Origin: Weissella thailandensis
GTDB lineage: Bacteria; Bacillota; Bacilli; Lactobacillales; Lactobacillaceae
NCBI RefSeq assembly: GCF_005405465.1
Contig: NZ_BJEC01000014.1
Location: 1-56,835, forward strand
Direction of reading: 5' to 3'
DNA length: 56,835 bases
This document shows positions 16,946 through 25,699 of the stretch, in pieces; within the stretch, counting starts at the first letter, position 1, and each line of letters starts with the position of its first letter. A program made the position numbers and the translations under genes. The notes under the pieces were generated by a model. The model was not told the origin of the DNA and made no database searches. It was given only the letters and a program-made list of their open reading frames with translations.

Positions 16946-18586
16946 ATGAAATATCTTAAAACAATTGGTAGTATATTACTTATTATTCTGGGTGTTGTCT
17001 TTTTATTCGTTATATTGGGTTATTCTACGAGCAATACAGGAAACACTAAAAGTTTAGTAGCAAAAATAACTAAAACTGTTCCTTGGCATAATGAAAAAGA
17101 AAAAATATCTCATCATAAAGTGGCTGTATCAACATCTAATCCATATGCTACAAGAGTAGGAATGGATATATTGAACGATGGTGGTAACGCTGTTGACGCT
17201 GCAGTAGGGGTTTCATATGCGCTATCAATTACAGAGCCATACGCATCCGGTTTAGGTGGTGGTGGTGGAATGCTAATATATAATCCTAAAAATAATCAAT
17301 ATCATGGTATTGATTATCGTGATAGTGCTCCAGTTTCTCACCAAACAAATACTTCAGAGATTGGTGTTCCCACTTTTGTTAAAGGTATGGATTATGCTAG
17401 TCGACAGTACGGGACAAAAACAATGTCTGAAAATATACAACCGGCCTTGAATATTGCACAAGAGGGTTTTAAAGTATCACCCTTTTTTGCAAAATATATT
17501 AATGTATATCGTTATTTTTTAAAAAATAACGATGATTATTTAGACAAAAATGGTAATCTGATTACCCAAGGGGAAAAAATGAACCCTAAAAAGATGGCTA
17601 AAACGTTAAAATATATTCAAAGACGTGGTGTTGAAGGCTATTATTCAGGTCCTGTTGCCAAGGAAATTATGAAACAGGGTGACTTAACAAAAAAAGATTT
17701 AAATTCATCTAGAGTAGAAGTGACTGAACCAGTTGTGTCTAATGTTGGGGATAGTCAGTTTGCTACATTAGCTGCGCCATTTTCAGGTGTTACTCTGTTA
17801 CAAATGGTTAAAATGGCTGATAAAGTTTCATTAGCTAATCCAGGTACAAATCCTGATACTTATTTAAAGCAATACGATCATATAAAGCAACTAGCATATC
17901 AAGACCGTATGCAGCACCTGGGTGATCCAACACGTAAACACGTGAATTCCCAAAAAATGGTTAGTTCTGAATATATCAATCAATTACTAACTAGTTATGG
18001 TCAGCAGCCTGATTTGAGTGCACAAGAAGACGATAGTCAAAATACTACTCATTTTTCAATAATTGATTCAGAGGGTATGGCTGTTTCGAGCACAAATACC
18101 TTAGGTAATTTTTATGGATCACAAAAAGAAGCAGGTGGCTTTTACTTGAATGCTGCGAACCGATTATTCACGGCTAGTAAGACGAGTATTAATAGCTATG
18201 AGCCTGGGAAAAAGCCACGTAATTTTACGTCACCAATGATTATTAGAAAAGAAAATAAGGAAACTATTGCACTGGGAACACCAGGTGGTAACATGATTCC
18301 CGAATTTCTTTTTCAAATTATTTATGATCATAATGTTAGAGGGACAGACTATCAAAAAGCAATAACCAAGAACCGAATGTATACTACTAAAAACAATCAA
18401 TTAGTTTTAGAAGACGGTGCAAAAAGACCAGATTATGTAGCAATATCGAAGCTTAAGGATATTCCTTATGTAAAAAAGAAAACTAGTGAATTTTTTGGAT
18501 CTGTGCAGATAGCTTACAGAAATAATGAGACTGGTAAGACAAATGTTTATAATGATAATCGTCGGGCTCCAAATTTGAATAATTAG
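16946..18586 (+). CDS. Membrane-anchored gamma-glutamyltransferase (GGT/CapD-like)
   Basis: The 546-residue protein has an N-terminal membrane anchor (residues 5-27), then the Ntn-hydrolase GGT fold with NDGGNAVDAAVG, the SGLGGGGG loop, a TTHFSIID processing site whose second Thr should become the nucleophile, and GTPGGN near the C terminus. GGT family members transfer or hydrolyse gamma-glutamyl groups. In Bacillus anthracis the homologue CapD attaches poly-gamma-glutamate to peptidoglycan, and in B. subtilis GGT degrades the polymer. Being the last gene of the pgs operon, 14 bp after pgsA, it is likely to anchor, trim or release the polymer; these roles cannot be separated from sequence alone. 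Confidence 0.9.
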   Translation: MKYLKTIGSILLIILGVVFLFVILGYSTSNTGNTKSLVAKITKTVPWHNEKEKISHHKVAVSTSNPYATRVGMDILNDGGNAVDAAVGVSYALSITEPYASGLGGGGGMLIYNPKNNQYHGIDYRDSAPVSHQTNTSEIGVPTFVKGMDYASRQYGTKTMSENIQPALNIAQEGFKVSPFFAKYINVYRYFLKNNDDYLDKNGNLITQGEKMNPKKMAKTLKYIQRRGVEGYYSGPVAKEIMKQGDLTKKDLNSSRVEVTEPVVSNVGDSQFATLAAPFSGVTLLQMVKMADKVSLANPGTNPDTYLKQYDHIKQLAYQDRMQHLGDPTRKHVNSQKMVSSEYINQLLTSYGQQPDLSAQEDDSQNTTHFSIIDSEGMAVSSTNTLGNFYGSQKEAGGFYLNAANRLFTASKTSINSYEPGKKPRNFTSPMIIRKENKETIALGTPGGNMIPEFLFQIIYDHNVRGTDYQKAITKNRMYTTKNNQLVLEDGAKRPDYVAISKLKDIPYVKKKTSEFFGSVQIAYRNNETGKTNVYNDNRRAPNLNN

Positions 18587-19160
18587 TAATAGTGTGGATT
18601 TTTCTGTGACTTGTAATAGCTTTGAGCTGTGTGTTAGGAAATACTAATAGAATAGTTATCTTATTAATACAAGAGTTTAATAGGGGAATGTTTATAGAAA
18701 AGCGAACATTTTTCATTAACTTGGTAGTTGATTAAATTTTGGTTATTCATCAAGTGCTATTGATAGCAAAATTATTTAATTGAATAGGTAAAGAATTAGT
18801 AGCTAATATTTTACGAAGTACCTAGAAAAGTTGGTTATGTAAATCATTTTTAATTATCTAATACCCGTTTCTGATATGCAATTAGGTACAGGCTTTTTAT
18901 GCCTGATAAAAAAGCAGATAGTGTTAGCCTAGGTATTTTGGATGAAGTTAACCCAACTAAGCTATTAAACCTAACATTAGAAGAAACTGGAAAGTTTGAC
19001 CGTAAAACGATATGGATAACTGAACAGGCATTAAATGTAAACGCAGGGTTTAAGGACTAATATCCTGTCCACAAGAGGCTGCACAATTTTTGACAGTTAG
19101 TAGTATAATTGAGCAAATTCAGACACATATCTTAATAATGTACGATTGGTATGTATAAGC
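18587..19160. other. Degenerate intergenic stretch after the pgs operon
   Basis: A 570-bp AT-rich stretch with no convincing gene except a possible 53-codon frame at 18899-19060. No clear terminator for the pgs operon was found here. It may be the scar of deletion or of fusion between two mobile elements. Confidence 0.4.
18899..19060 (+). CDS. Small hypothetical protein or gene remnant, 53 aa
   Basis: An ATG-TAA frame of 53 codons starting MPDKKADSVSLGILD and ending NVNAGFKD. It is acidic and soluble-looking, with no good ribosome binding site upstream. It stands alone in a degenerate intergenic stretch and may be a fragment of a lost gene. Confidence 0.3.
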   Translation: MPDKKADSVSLGILDEVNPTKLLNLTLEETGKFDRKTIWITEQALNVNAGFKD

Positions 19161-19192
19161 AAAAGAACCAACAACGTTGTTGGTTCTTTTTT
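19161..19192 (+). terminator. Perfect palindromic terminator directly before the 19208 gene
   Basis: A perfect 30-bp palindrome (arm AAAAGAACCAACAAC, no spacer) ends in TTTTTT only 5 bp before the AGGAGG ribosome binding site of the following gene. Either it ends upstream transcription or it acts as an attenuator for the gene. Confidence 0.8.
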
Positions 19193-19207
19193 GTATAGGA
19201 GGAAGAT

Positions 19208-19534
19208 ATGGATGTTACACGTATAGTGCCACAAATAGAATTAGATATTGTATATTTGGCAGTGAGCTTGCTAGATATGCAAAATGTGCAACGAATAGAT
19301 TTTTCAGGACTGGATAATGCCCGCTTGGATATTGATGAGATGGAACCGACTATGGTGCCATCTTTTTTATTATCCAAGCAGACAGTCAATTGTTTTATGT
19401 TAGCTGGGACGATCAACCAAAAGGAAGAGTTGTTGGTAGTCGTTTATTGTGATTTGGCTGGCAATTATATCGGTAAAGCAGCTTTATATCATGGCGATGT
19501 TGCCTTTGAAAAGAAAGTGGGTGAAAGCACATGA
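19208..19534 (+). CDS. Hypothetical protein, 108 aa, island middle cassette
   Basis: A small acidic soluble protein with AGGAGG at ideal distance. It appears alpha/beta, with hydrophobic strands near residues 78-95 (LLVVVYCDLAGNYIG). No signal peptide or known motif. It overlaps the next, very short frame by an ATGA, so the two are translationally coupled. A terminator hairpin sits just before its ribosome binding site. Function unknown; it may be a partner or immunity protein for the 29-residue peptide. Confidence 0.55.
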   Translation: MDVTRIVPQIELDIVYLAVSLLDMQNVQRIDFSGLDNARLDIDEMEPTMVPSFLLSKQTVNCFMLAGTINQKEELLVVVYCDLAGNYIGKAALYHGDVAFEKKVGEST

Positions 19535-19620
19535 CAGTAGATATTATCTCAATTATTGTGAAAGAAATGATGATTGCAGTTGGCAAAGCGTTAATTGAAT
19601 TAAGCGCTAATTTAGGTTAA
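19531..19620 (+). CDS. 29-residue amphipathic peptide
   Basis: The frame opens at the ATGA overlap with the 108-aa gene and encodes 29 residues beginning MTVDIISIIVKEMM. The whole peptide can form one amphipathic helix with few charges. The start resembles that of staphylococcal delta-haemolysin (MAQDIIS...), and size and composition resemble phenol-soluble modulins or type I toxin peptides. This is a resemblance by eye, not homology. Coupled translation and a stop followed by a terminator support a real gene. Confidence 0.45.
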   Translation: MTVDIISIIVKEMMIAVGKALIELSANLG

Positions 19621-19664
19621 GTGAATTAGCTATATTTTCATACAACGACGTAAAAATTGGTTAG

Positions 19665-19704
19665 ATAAAGCATCCTGAAAATGAGGATGCTTTATTTTTT
19701 TATT
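19665..19704 (+). terminator. Terminator between the small-peptide gene and integrase 1
   Basis: TAAAGCATCCT / AGGATGCTTTA hairpin with a 7-nt loop followed by a T-run. It ends 6-7 bp before the AGGAGG of the integrase gene. Confidence 0.8.
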
Positions 19705-19724
19705 CTTTGTAGGAGGTCATAAGA

Positions 19725-20876
19725 ATGAAATTGCCCAAGGGAATTGATTTAATGCCAAGTGGCAAATATAAGGCGACGGCTAGCATTGGGTCAGGTAGTA
19801 CACGTAAACGTAAATCAAAAAGTTTTACGACGGTGAGTGATGCCAAAGCATGGTTACTGGAAATGAATGCCGATATGCATTCGGGGACAACTTATGTTGG
19901 CGATGATGTCAAAATTACAGATACTTATAATGAATGGGTGGCTACTTTTGTGACTAGTAAGGTCAGTCCAGCAACTGAAAAAGGCTATTATTTTACAGGA
20001 AAGATCCTCGCAAAATATTGTGAAGGTTGGTTAGTGAAAATACTAGATCGTCGACATTGCCAAAAGTTGTTCAATCAATTAATTGCTGATAACTATACCA
20101 AAAATACAATTAAGAAAATCAAGGTACATGTCGGTAAGTATTGTCGCAGTTTAGTCACAGAGGGGGTTATCAAGCGAAACCCCATGCAAGAAATAGACAT
20201 TCGAGGGGCTCGCTTAGGTAAGGATGCTAATCAAAAATTTATTAGTATCGGTCAGTACAAGCAGTTGTTGCAAACACTAAAGCAACGACCAATATCACAG
20301 ATGACACCCTACACGATGGTTATACTGGTTATTTTGTGTACCGGTATGCGAGTAAGTGAGGCCATTGACTTACGGCAGGATGATCTTGACGAAATCAAAC
20401 TGACGTTACGCGTTGACTCAAGTTATTCACGAACGGTGCACGATAGTAAAGCACCTAAGACCAAAAATTCATATCGGACCATACCGATACCTAGATTTTT
20501 ATTGCAACGTTTAAGAGAATGGCGGTTTGAACAGAATCGCTTGTTAATGCTGAATGGTCATCGAAATCACGAGCAGCATTTATTCATCACCAAATTTGGT
20601 AATGTACCCGATGCAAGTAGTGTAAATTACTATGTACAAAAACTAGAACATACAATCTGTCAGATACCAGTGGGGCAAACAACTTCAACACATTCACTTC
20701 GACATACTTATGCGAGCTACTTATTATCACGTGAAGGTGGTAATCAGTCGTTACAGTATGTCGCCAATGTATTAGGTGATACCCAAGCAATGGTACAAGA
20801 AGTGTATGCACACTTGATGCCAGAAGAAAAAGCATCACAAGCCAATGTGGTTCGTGATGCTTTGGAAGTTATTTAA
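19725..20876 (+). CDS. Tyrosine recombinase / integrase 1
   Basis: The 383-residue protein has an N-terminal arm-binding domain (GKYKATASIGSGSTRKRKSKSF), a SAM-like core-binding domain (about 65-160) and a catalytic domain. Catalytic features are Arg in TGMRVSEA, Lys in KAPKTKNSYR, the HSLRHT box, and the Tyr nucleophile in EVYAHL. The position usually filled by His in LGH reads Asp (LGDT). It belongs to the phage/ICE integrase type and is clearly related to the second integrase at 25940 along its length. Its 3' end nearly touches a convergent gene, leaving no room for an attachment site there. Confidence 0.9.
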   Translation: MKLPKGIDLMPSGKYKATASIGSGSTRKRKSKSFTTVSDAKAWLLEMNADMHSGTTYVGDDVKITDTYNEWVATFVTSKVSPATEKGYYFTGKILAKYCEGWLVKILDRRHCQKLFNQLIADNYTKNTIKKIKVHVGKYCRSLVTEGVIKRNPMQEIDIRGARLGKDANQKFISIGQYKQLLQTLKQRPISQMTPYTMVILVILCTGMRVSEAIDLRQDDLDEIKLTLRVDSSYSRTVHDSKAPKTKNSYRTIPIPRFLLQRLREWRFEQNRLLMLNGHRNHEQHLFITKFGNVPDASSVNYYVQKLEHTICQIPVGQTTSTHSLRHTYASYLLSREGGNQSLQYVANVLGDTQAMVQEVYAHLMPEEKASQANVVRDALEVI

Positions 20877-20882
20877 TATGGG

Positions 20883-22349
20883 TTAATTGTCGTGCATATC
20901 ACCTTTTGTGTAAATTTTTTTAACCGACAGCTTATTTGGATTGCCTTCAGTTGAAGAAATAGTAGTAGAAAGCATATTGCTTTCTTTTTTTAGTGCAATC
21001 AAATCTAAAATATCCTGGGCGGTAATAACAACATCAGTATTTAAAAGACTATTCATCATACGCTCAAGGAATAAACCATCTTGGTCAGTTAGTAGCGGGT
21101 CGCAAGAGTTCGCAAGCATGCCAAAGTTTACGTTCTTGTATTCATGCAAGAACATGAACAGCTTGGATGACCATTCTTTAGTTGTTGCGTAAAGCAGCCA
21201 AGTATCAATTGGGGCACGGGTAATTGACCTATCAGCATTTGCCAAATTAAGAAGTACTGGTTGATTACGCAATAGGTCAAAAGTATAGTTAAATTTTCTA
21301 ATGCCCAAACGAATATTCTGCATTTTAGTGTTGAAATCTTGAATTATGTGATTATCAGTAAAGTTATATGGGTCTAATAGCGCAGACAAATCACCAGGGA
21401 TAAAGTCATTCAACTGATCTAAAATAGCAGAAAATTGTTCAATATCACGGATCGAGGCCGCTTTAATTTGATGATTCAGGTACATAGTGGCTGCTGCAAA
21501 TTTGAATTTACTGATTGAATTGATATTTGAATTATCGTTATTGAAAGAGGCTAGCTCTTGTAGGTCAGTTACGTCCAGGTGGTACAGGTCCAAGAAAGCT
21601 AATAATGCTTTTGTAATAAAAAATTGATTAGATTGTGTTACTGAAATTTGTGATAAATGTAACTCATTATCAGCATCCTCTCTGCTAAAGCAAACGTCCA
21701 AGGGCAAGGCCAATAAGAACATGCTGTAAATTTTAACTATTGAATTTAATAATGACAGTGGTTCTTTCAATTTGGTCTGCAAATCCGTAATTTCTTCAGA
21801 GAACGGCTGATTGTTGGTGATTGCAAATTGTTTTTGAGCATGCAAGTCATTTAAATCATCCCAAGTAGTTTCCTTGAAGTTATGATAATTAAAGTCACGC
21901 CTAAATCTTTGAATGGATTCACGATTTGATGGCAAAAGTTTCCTCCAGTCAGAAAATCGCTTGTCTAATATATCTTCAACGTATTGTCCAGGTAATGCGT
22001 GGAATATAAATAATGGAATTAGTACAGCATCAATAGGTCCGTCTGTCTGTAACCCATAAAAGTCGTAAAAATTTTGACTCGTCCGTAACTGATTACGCCA
22101 ATCATGATGATAAATTGGTTTAATATATAAATTTGAGTCTTTTCCATTATTTTTTAATTGCATAGCCATAGAAAATTTTCGAAGCTTTATTGTGTCTTCA
22201 AAAAAAGATTTATCAATTTCATTTGGCATATGTTTATTTGAGTAGGTACTAATGTTGATGATGGGGGTAGATTGATCATTGGGATAGTCAGTTTTCAGAG
22301 CAATATTTAAAGTTAAAAATAATGCGTTACCTTTTGAAAAAGCATACAT
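20883..22349 (-). CDS. Unknown 488-aa island protein divergent from the replication operon
   Basis: I do not recognise this protein. It is mostly helical, soluble, lacks a signal peptide and has no nucleotide-binding or nuclease motif that I can see. The N-terminal 100 residues look beta-rich; residues 110-460 are rich in Leu, Asn, Asp and Phe helices; the C-terminal 30 residues are polar. The start at 22349 is preferred over a GTG at 22358 because AAGGAAG is then 8 bp upstream. It is transcribed away from the polymerase-helicase operon across a dyad-rich 180-bp region, the usual place for a regulator or a defence effector. Confidence 0.6.
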   Translation of the reverse strand: MYAFSKGNALFLTLNIALKTDYPNDQSTPIINISTYSNKHMPNEIDKSFFEDTIKLRKFSMAMQLKNNGKDSNLYIKPIYHHDWRNQLRTSQNFYDFYGLQTDGPIDAVLIPLFIFHALPGQYVEDILDKRFSDWRKLLPSNRESIQRFRRDFNYHNFKETTWDDLNDLHAQKQFAITNNQPFSEEITDLQTKLKEPLSLLNSIVKIYSMFLLALPLDVCFSREDADNELHLSQISVTQSNQFFITKALLAFLDLYHLDVTDLQELASFNNDNSNINSISKFKFAAATMYLNHQIKAASIRDIEQFSAILDQLNDFIPGDLSALLDPYNFTDNHIIQDFNTKMQNIRLGIRKFNYTFDLLRNQPVLLNLANADRSITRAPIDTWLLYATTKEWSSKLFMFLHEYKNVNFGMLANSCDPLLTDQDGLFLERMMNSLLNTDVVITAQDILDLIALKKESNMLSTTISSTEGNPNKLSVKKIYTKGDMHDN

Positions 22350-22531
22350 AAATATCACTTCCTTATTTTTTTTTATACATAATGAATTGTGAGCATTTTA
22401 CTAGTATTAACGCCCTCAGCAATTTTTTATAGAGTGCCATATGATTATGAATGTACCAAGGAATACGAATTGGTACTTTCTAAATCAGCGCTGATTTATG
22501 TTTTATTGTATAACAAATGAAGGGGATTTAT
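22350..22531. promoter_or_regulatory. Divergent control region with two dyads (possible operator or origin)
   Basis: Between the divergent 488-aa gene and the polymerase gene lie an interrupted dyad GTACCAA / TTGGTAC at 22453-22476 and an 18-bp perfect palindrome TAAATCAGCGCTGATTTA at 22481-22498, in an AT-rich background. Spacing fits an operator pair or a replication origin next to the replication genes. Confidence 0.6.
22481..22498. repeat. 18-bp perfect palindrome
   Basis: TAAATCAGC followed by GCTGATTTA, 33 bp before the polymerase start codon. A likely protein-binding site. Confidence 0.7.
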
Positions 22532-23524
22532 ATGGCTTTATTGAATATTGAAAAAAATTTAGTTGGTGTTGATCAAGGGTTTGATGAACTTATATTGCCG
22601 CTGCTTGATTCGACTGGTTTTTCTGTGGCTTACTTTCAAATATTGAATGACCACAATACTGGCAAGTTAGTTGTAGATGATTTGGTGGAGTTGCGAAGGT
22701 GGAGTACTGGCTTGTTAAACATACAAGGTAGGACGATTAATGAAGTTGATGGGACCGTGCATATTATTGGCAAGCATGAAGCCTACGCTAACATTCCAAT
22801 GCAACTGACAACCAGAGCTCCGAACACACAGGGTATACCAAAATGGTGTAGGAATTATCTGGTTGCACCAACTGGAAGACGCTTTGTTGCCTTGGACATT
22901 GGCTCTGCTGAGCCTCGTGCGTTAGCTGGTGTTGCTGATGATGAAAAATTACGAATGGCAATCTCTGAAGGGTTGTACGAATCAGTGGGTAACTCTTTAC
23001 TAGAGCACACGGGAATCGTAATACCACGTAAACTTGTGAAAGTTTTACTGCTAGGGTTCCTGTACGGACAATCCTCGAAGGGTGTAGCTAATACTCTGTC
23101 TGAAATGAAGTTAACTAATGAATTAACCAGGGAGGTATTTTTGGCACTGCAAAGTTTATTTCTAAAATCTAGATCTCTGTTGGAGCAAGTTAGCAAGATG
23201 CAGGTCGCCTTTTTACAAGGACGACCCTCTAAGATCGATGTTTCAGACAAACGACCTAATCAACGACGATCCTACTTGGCTTCCAGTATCATAGCGGCCC
23301 TGGTAAAACGTTGGGCAACTAGGCTTATTGAATTGAATCCAGAAATATGGATACATGAAATACCAAGGGATGCTTTGTGGTTAAGTATACCTGAATCAGA
23401 AACTGATGAAACAGTGCTCAATCAAGGCATTTTGGCATTGAAACAAGCAATTAACGATTGCAAATTTCAGTTCCCAATTGATGAACATATAATGACAATA
23501 AAAAATTTTGGAGGACAAGAATAA
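22532..23524 (+). CDS. Minimal family-A DNA polymerase (palm and fingers only)
   Basis: The 330-residue protein carries the polymerase core of family A. TTRAPNTQGIP (93-103) matches the TGR...PNLQNIP lead-in. Motif A is VALDIGSAEPRALA, with the catalytic Asp at 122. Motif B is RKLVKVLLLGFLYG, with R166, K170 and Y178 and a Leu where Pol I has Phe762. Motif C is PRDALWLSIP, with Asp279. Pol I proteins have 5' and 3' exonuclease and thumb domains; only about 110 residues precede motif A here, so no exonuclease is present. ATG 22532 follows AAGGGG. Together with the next four genes it forms a compact replication and integration operon. Activity is likely because the catalytic Asp residues are kept. 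Confidence 0.75.
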   Translation: MALLNIEKNLVGVDQGFDELILPLLDSTGFSVAYFQILNDHNTGKLVVDDLVELRRWSTGLLNIQGRTINEVDGTVHIIGKHEAYANIPMQLTTRAPNTQGIPKWCRNYLVAPTGRRFVALDIGSAEPRALAGVADDEKLRMAISEGLYESVGNSLLEHTGIVIPRKLVKVLLLGFLYGQSSKGVANTLSEMKLTNELTREVFLALQSLFLKSRSLLEQVSKMQVAFLQGRPSKIDVSDKRPNQRRSYLASSIIAALVKRWATRLIELNPEIWIHEIPRDALWLSIPESETDETVLNQGILALKQAINDCKFQFPIDEHIMTIKNFGGQE

Positions 23525-23979
23525 TGAAAATTGGTAAGAATGTTACGCCACGATTGGTTAATGATAAGGAACCTGTAGCAGTTAAATTAGTAAGTTTAGA
23601 TCCTTATACACAAATGAATTCATTTGGTGAGGTTGCCTGGCGGGCGTACATCCTTGAGTTGGTTCCTGAGGACACAAACATACGTCCGTTTAAAACACGG
23701 ATGTATTTGGCTGACAAGACTGATGCCAGCTTCGAAAATATCGGTGATCGATTTTTGGCTATGATAGAACGCTTTAATGACTTTGCCGCAGAGCAATATG
23801 GTAAGGAAGAATACGATATTACTGACTTAATTGGGTCAACATTTGTAGTGGAAGTTACTTACAGTAAAGCAGGTCACTTGCCTTATATTAATTTAATTAA
23901 AATAAATTCAATGCCTGCATTAGAAGATAACGATAATAATGGGCATGGACTAGGTTATTTGGTGACTGAACATGAATAA
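23524..23979 (+). CDS. Probable ssDNA-binding protein (DUF669-like)
   Basis: The 151-residue protein has an OB-like pattern. The C-terminal half contains IGSTFVVEVTYSKAGHLPYINLIKI, similar in style to the phage DUF669 proteins that accompany replicative helicases. An acidic tail (EDNDNNGHG) recalls the interaction tails of SSB proteins. Its ATG overlaps the polymerase stop region (TAATG), and it overlaps the helicase gene by 8 bp, so the three proteins are translationally coupled. A role in protecting ssDNA during replication of the island is inferred. Confidence 0.55.
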   Translation: MKIGKNVTPRLVNDKEPVAVKLVSLDPYTQMNSFGEVAWRAYILELVPEDTNIRPFKTRMYLADKTDASFENIGDRFLAMIERFNDFAAEQYGKEEYDITDLIGSTFVVEVTYSKAGHLPYINLIKINSMPALEDNDNNGHGLGYLVTEHE

Positions 23980-25699
23980 TATCAAAAGTAGAACTACTCT
24001 AATGGAGGATGTCGAAACATTCATTACACCCTTGTTATCCCAAGATAAAATTGTAGGGCTAACAGAATTTCGACCGTTAATACTAGCCGAATCACTTAAG
24101 GATCAACTTAAGCAAGCAAACATAACTACGCTTAATGATGCAGGTTCTAAACTGGTTAGCATATATGGCGAAAAATTAATTTCTTTTCTGAATGTTTACT
24201 TAGGTACTCTGGGCAAAAAGTTGGATTATCGTGATGGACATATTGAACAGGCAGACAATACCGCGGTTCAATTATTGAACGAGTTGTTGAAGGAGGCTTT
24301 GTTTGCACATTTAGGATTGCCACGTAACAGAAATGGCCATCAAACACCTATTGATGCTGGTAAAGCGGCCGTAGGTTTACGCTCGCTAATGGATGTCGTT
24401 ACTTTAAAAACTGAATCACCGGTGGATGCTACTTCAGTACGCGTTTACAACGATAGGCTTCACTATTATCAAGCACTGCAATCTACATTTGGTAGCTTTT
24501 GGCTGACTCTGTTAACACGGATACTAGGAATCAAGGCCACTATTCAATCTGAAATAGAAACCTTGCTTGCATTAGCTAAGCTAGGGGAGAAGTTCGATTT
24601 TTCAGAGCTGAACAAGTCTTATACAACGCTATTAACCGGTGATCTTAATTTAAGCACGTTTGAACTAGAACCATTTGATGCCAGTCATATGACTTCCTAT
24701 CAACTGAATTTAGCACCGAATTTAGATGCTCAAGTGATACCGCCTGCTTGGCAGAAGTATTTGGATGGACAATGGGAAAATGATGAAGAGACCGTTACGT
24801 TTATTCTGGAATGGTTAGCAACACATTTGCTTTTACAAAACCCAGGAAAGGTACTCTTTTTGTATTCGCCAGGTGGGTCAGGAAAGACACTACTGCTCGA
24901 TGCAATCAGGGCAATGCTTTCACCACAGTTGACGGCAAGCGTGCCCACAGATCAACTGGATAGGCAATTTGGCTTGGAATACTTACTTCAAGGTGATCGT
25001 CAAACGGTAGTCAGAGCTAATTTGGTTGATGAAAATTCGTTGTATAAAAGCATCGATTGGTCGAAGATAAAACGTCTGGCAGATATTAATGCTGTGATGA
25101 ATGTTGACCGCAAGAATACTAGCAGCTTGTTATTGCCTATGAATGTGCAATGTACATTTGCTATGAATTCATTGAATGTGCAGACCAACAATGTTGAAAC
25201 AACGTATGCAGTACAACGTAAAGTTTGCTTGCTGAGGTTTGAAAAATCATTTTCTAAGGAAGAAATGGACGAGGGTCTTGGTCAAAGAATGATTGGCGAG
25301 TTACCACAGTTGGGTGGGTTACTAATTCAAACGTTAAAAGAAATGAAGGGACGCGGCGATATGGTTCCAAAAGAGAGCCATAAGATGTTGGCTGATAAGA
25401 AAGCATGGTTTGCTAGCATGACCCAGGATAATTCACCAGTGGCATCATTTGCAACAGAGAGATTACAGCAAAAGAATGATGAGAGTGTTACGCGTATTGA
25501 GCTCTTGGATGCATTTGTTGATTATTGTGTAAAAAGAGATATACCTAAAATTGGTTTTGATAGTCCCAGACGCTTTTTTCCTGAACTTCGACGAGTTTTG
25601 AAAAATAATGGTATCGAAGTCGTTGAAAATAATTCGCATACGTCACCTAAATTCTTAAACTTGATAATTACAGGAGATACAGACGATGAAGCAATTTGA
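23972..25699 (+). CDS. D5N/SF3 replicative helicase (phage/plasmid primase P4 C-terminal type)
   Basis: The 575-residue protein has a D5N domain (about 215-275, with LNLSTFELEPFD and PPAWQKYLD) followed by an SF3 ATPase with Walker A SPGGSGKT near residue 300 and an acidic Walker-B-like NLVDEN. Conserved NVDRKNTSSLLLPMNVQCTFAMNS follows. A winged-helix-like C terminus (RFFPELRRVLKNNG) ends the protein. SF3 helicases unwind origins of plasmids and satellites. The N-terminal 200 residues show no primase Asp-x-Asp or zinc motif that I can detect, so priming may rely on another enzyme. It is coupled to the upstream and downstream genes by overlaps. Confidence 0.8.
   Translation: MNNIKSRTTLMEDVETFITPLLSQDKIVGLTEFRPLILAESLKDQLKQANITTLNDAGSKLVSIYGEKLISFLNVYLGTLGKKLDYRDGHIEQADNTAVQLLNELLKEALFAHLGLPRNRNGHQTPIDAGKAAVGLRSLMDVVTLKTESPVDATSVRVYNDRLHYYQALQSTFGSFWLTLLTRILGIKATIQSEIETLLALAKLGEKFDFSELNKSYTTLLTGDLNLSTFELEPFDASHMTSYQLNLAPNLDAQVIPPAWQKYLDGQWENDEETVTFILEWLATHLLLQNPGKVLFLYSPGGSGKTLLLDAIRAMLSPQLTASVPTDQLDRQFGLEYLLQGDRQTVVRANLVDENSLYKSIDWSKIKRLADINAVMNVDRKNTSSLLLPMNVQCTFAMNSLNVQTNNVETTYAVQRKVCLLRFEKSFSKEEMDEGLGQRMIGELPQLGGLLIQTLKEMKGRGDMVPKESHKMLADKKAWFASMTQDNSPVASFATERLQQKNDESVTRIELLDAFVDYCVKRDIPKIGFDSPRRFFPELRRVLKNNGIEVVENNSHTSPKFLNLIITGDTDDEAI

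Noticed and set aside
18780-18830. A third attachment-site copy for integrase 1
   Set aside because: Only a weak TTAG...GCTAATA resemblance to the rpmA core; too short to distinguish from chance in AT-rich DNA.
19093-19109. TTGACA and TATAAT before the 19208 gene as a promoter
   Set aside because: The two hexamers are separated by only 8 bp; no suitable -35 is found 17 bp from TATAAT.
19161-19704. Integron-like cassette array (hairpin sites between short genes and an integrase)
   Set aside because: The hairpins end in T-runs like terminators, differ from each other, and the recombinase is of the phage/ICE type without the integron-specific patch.
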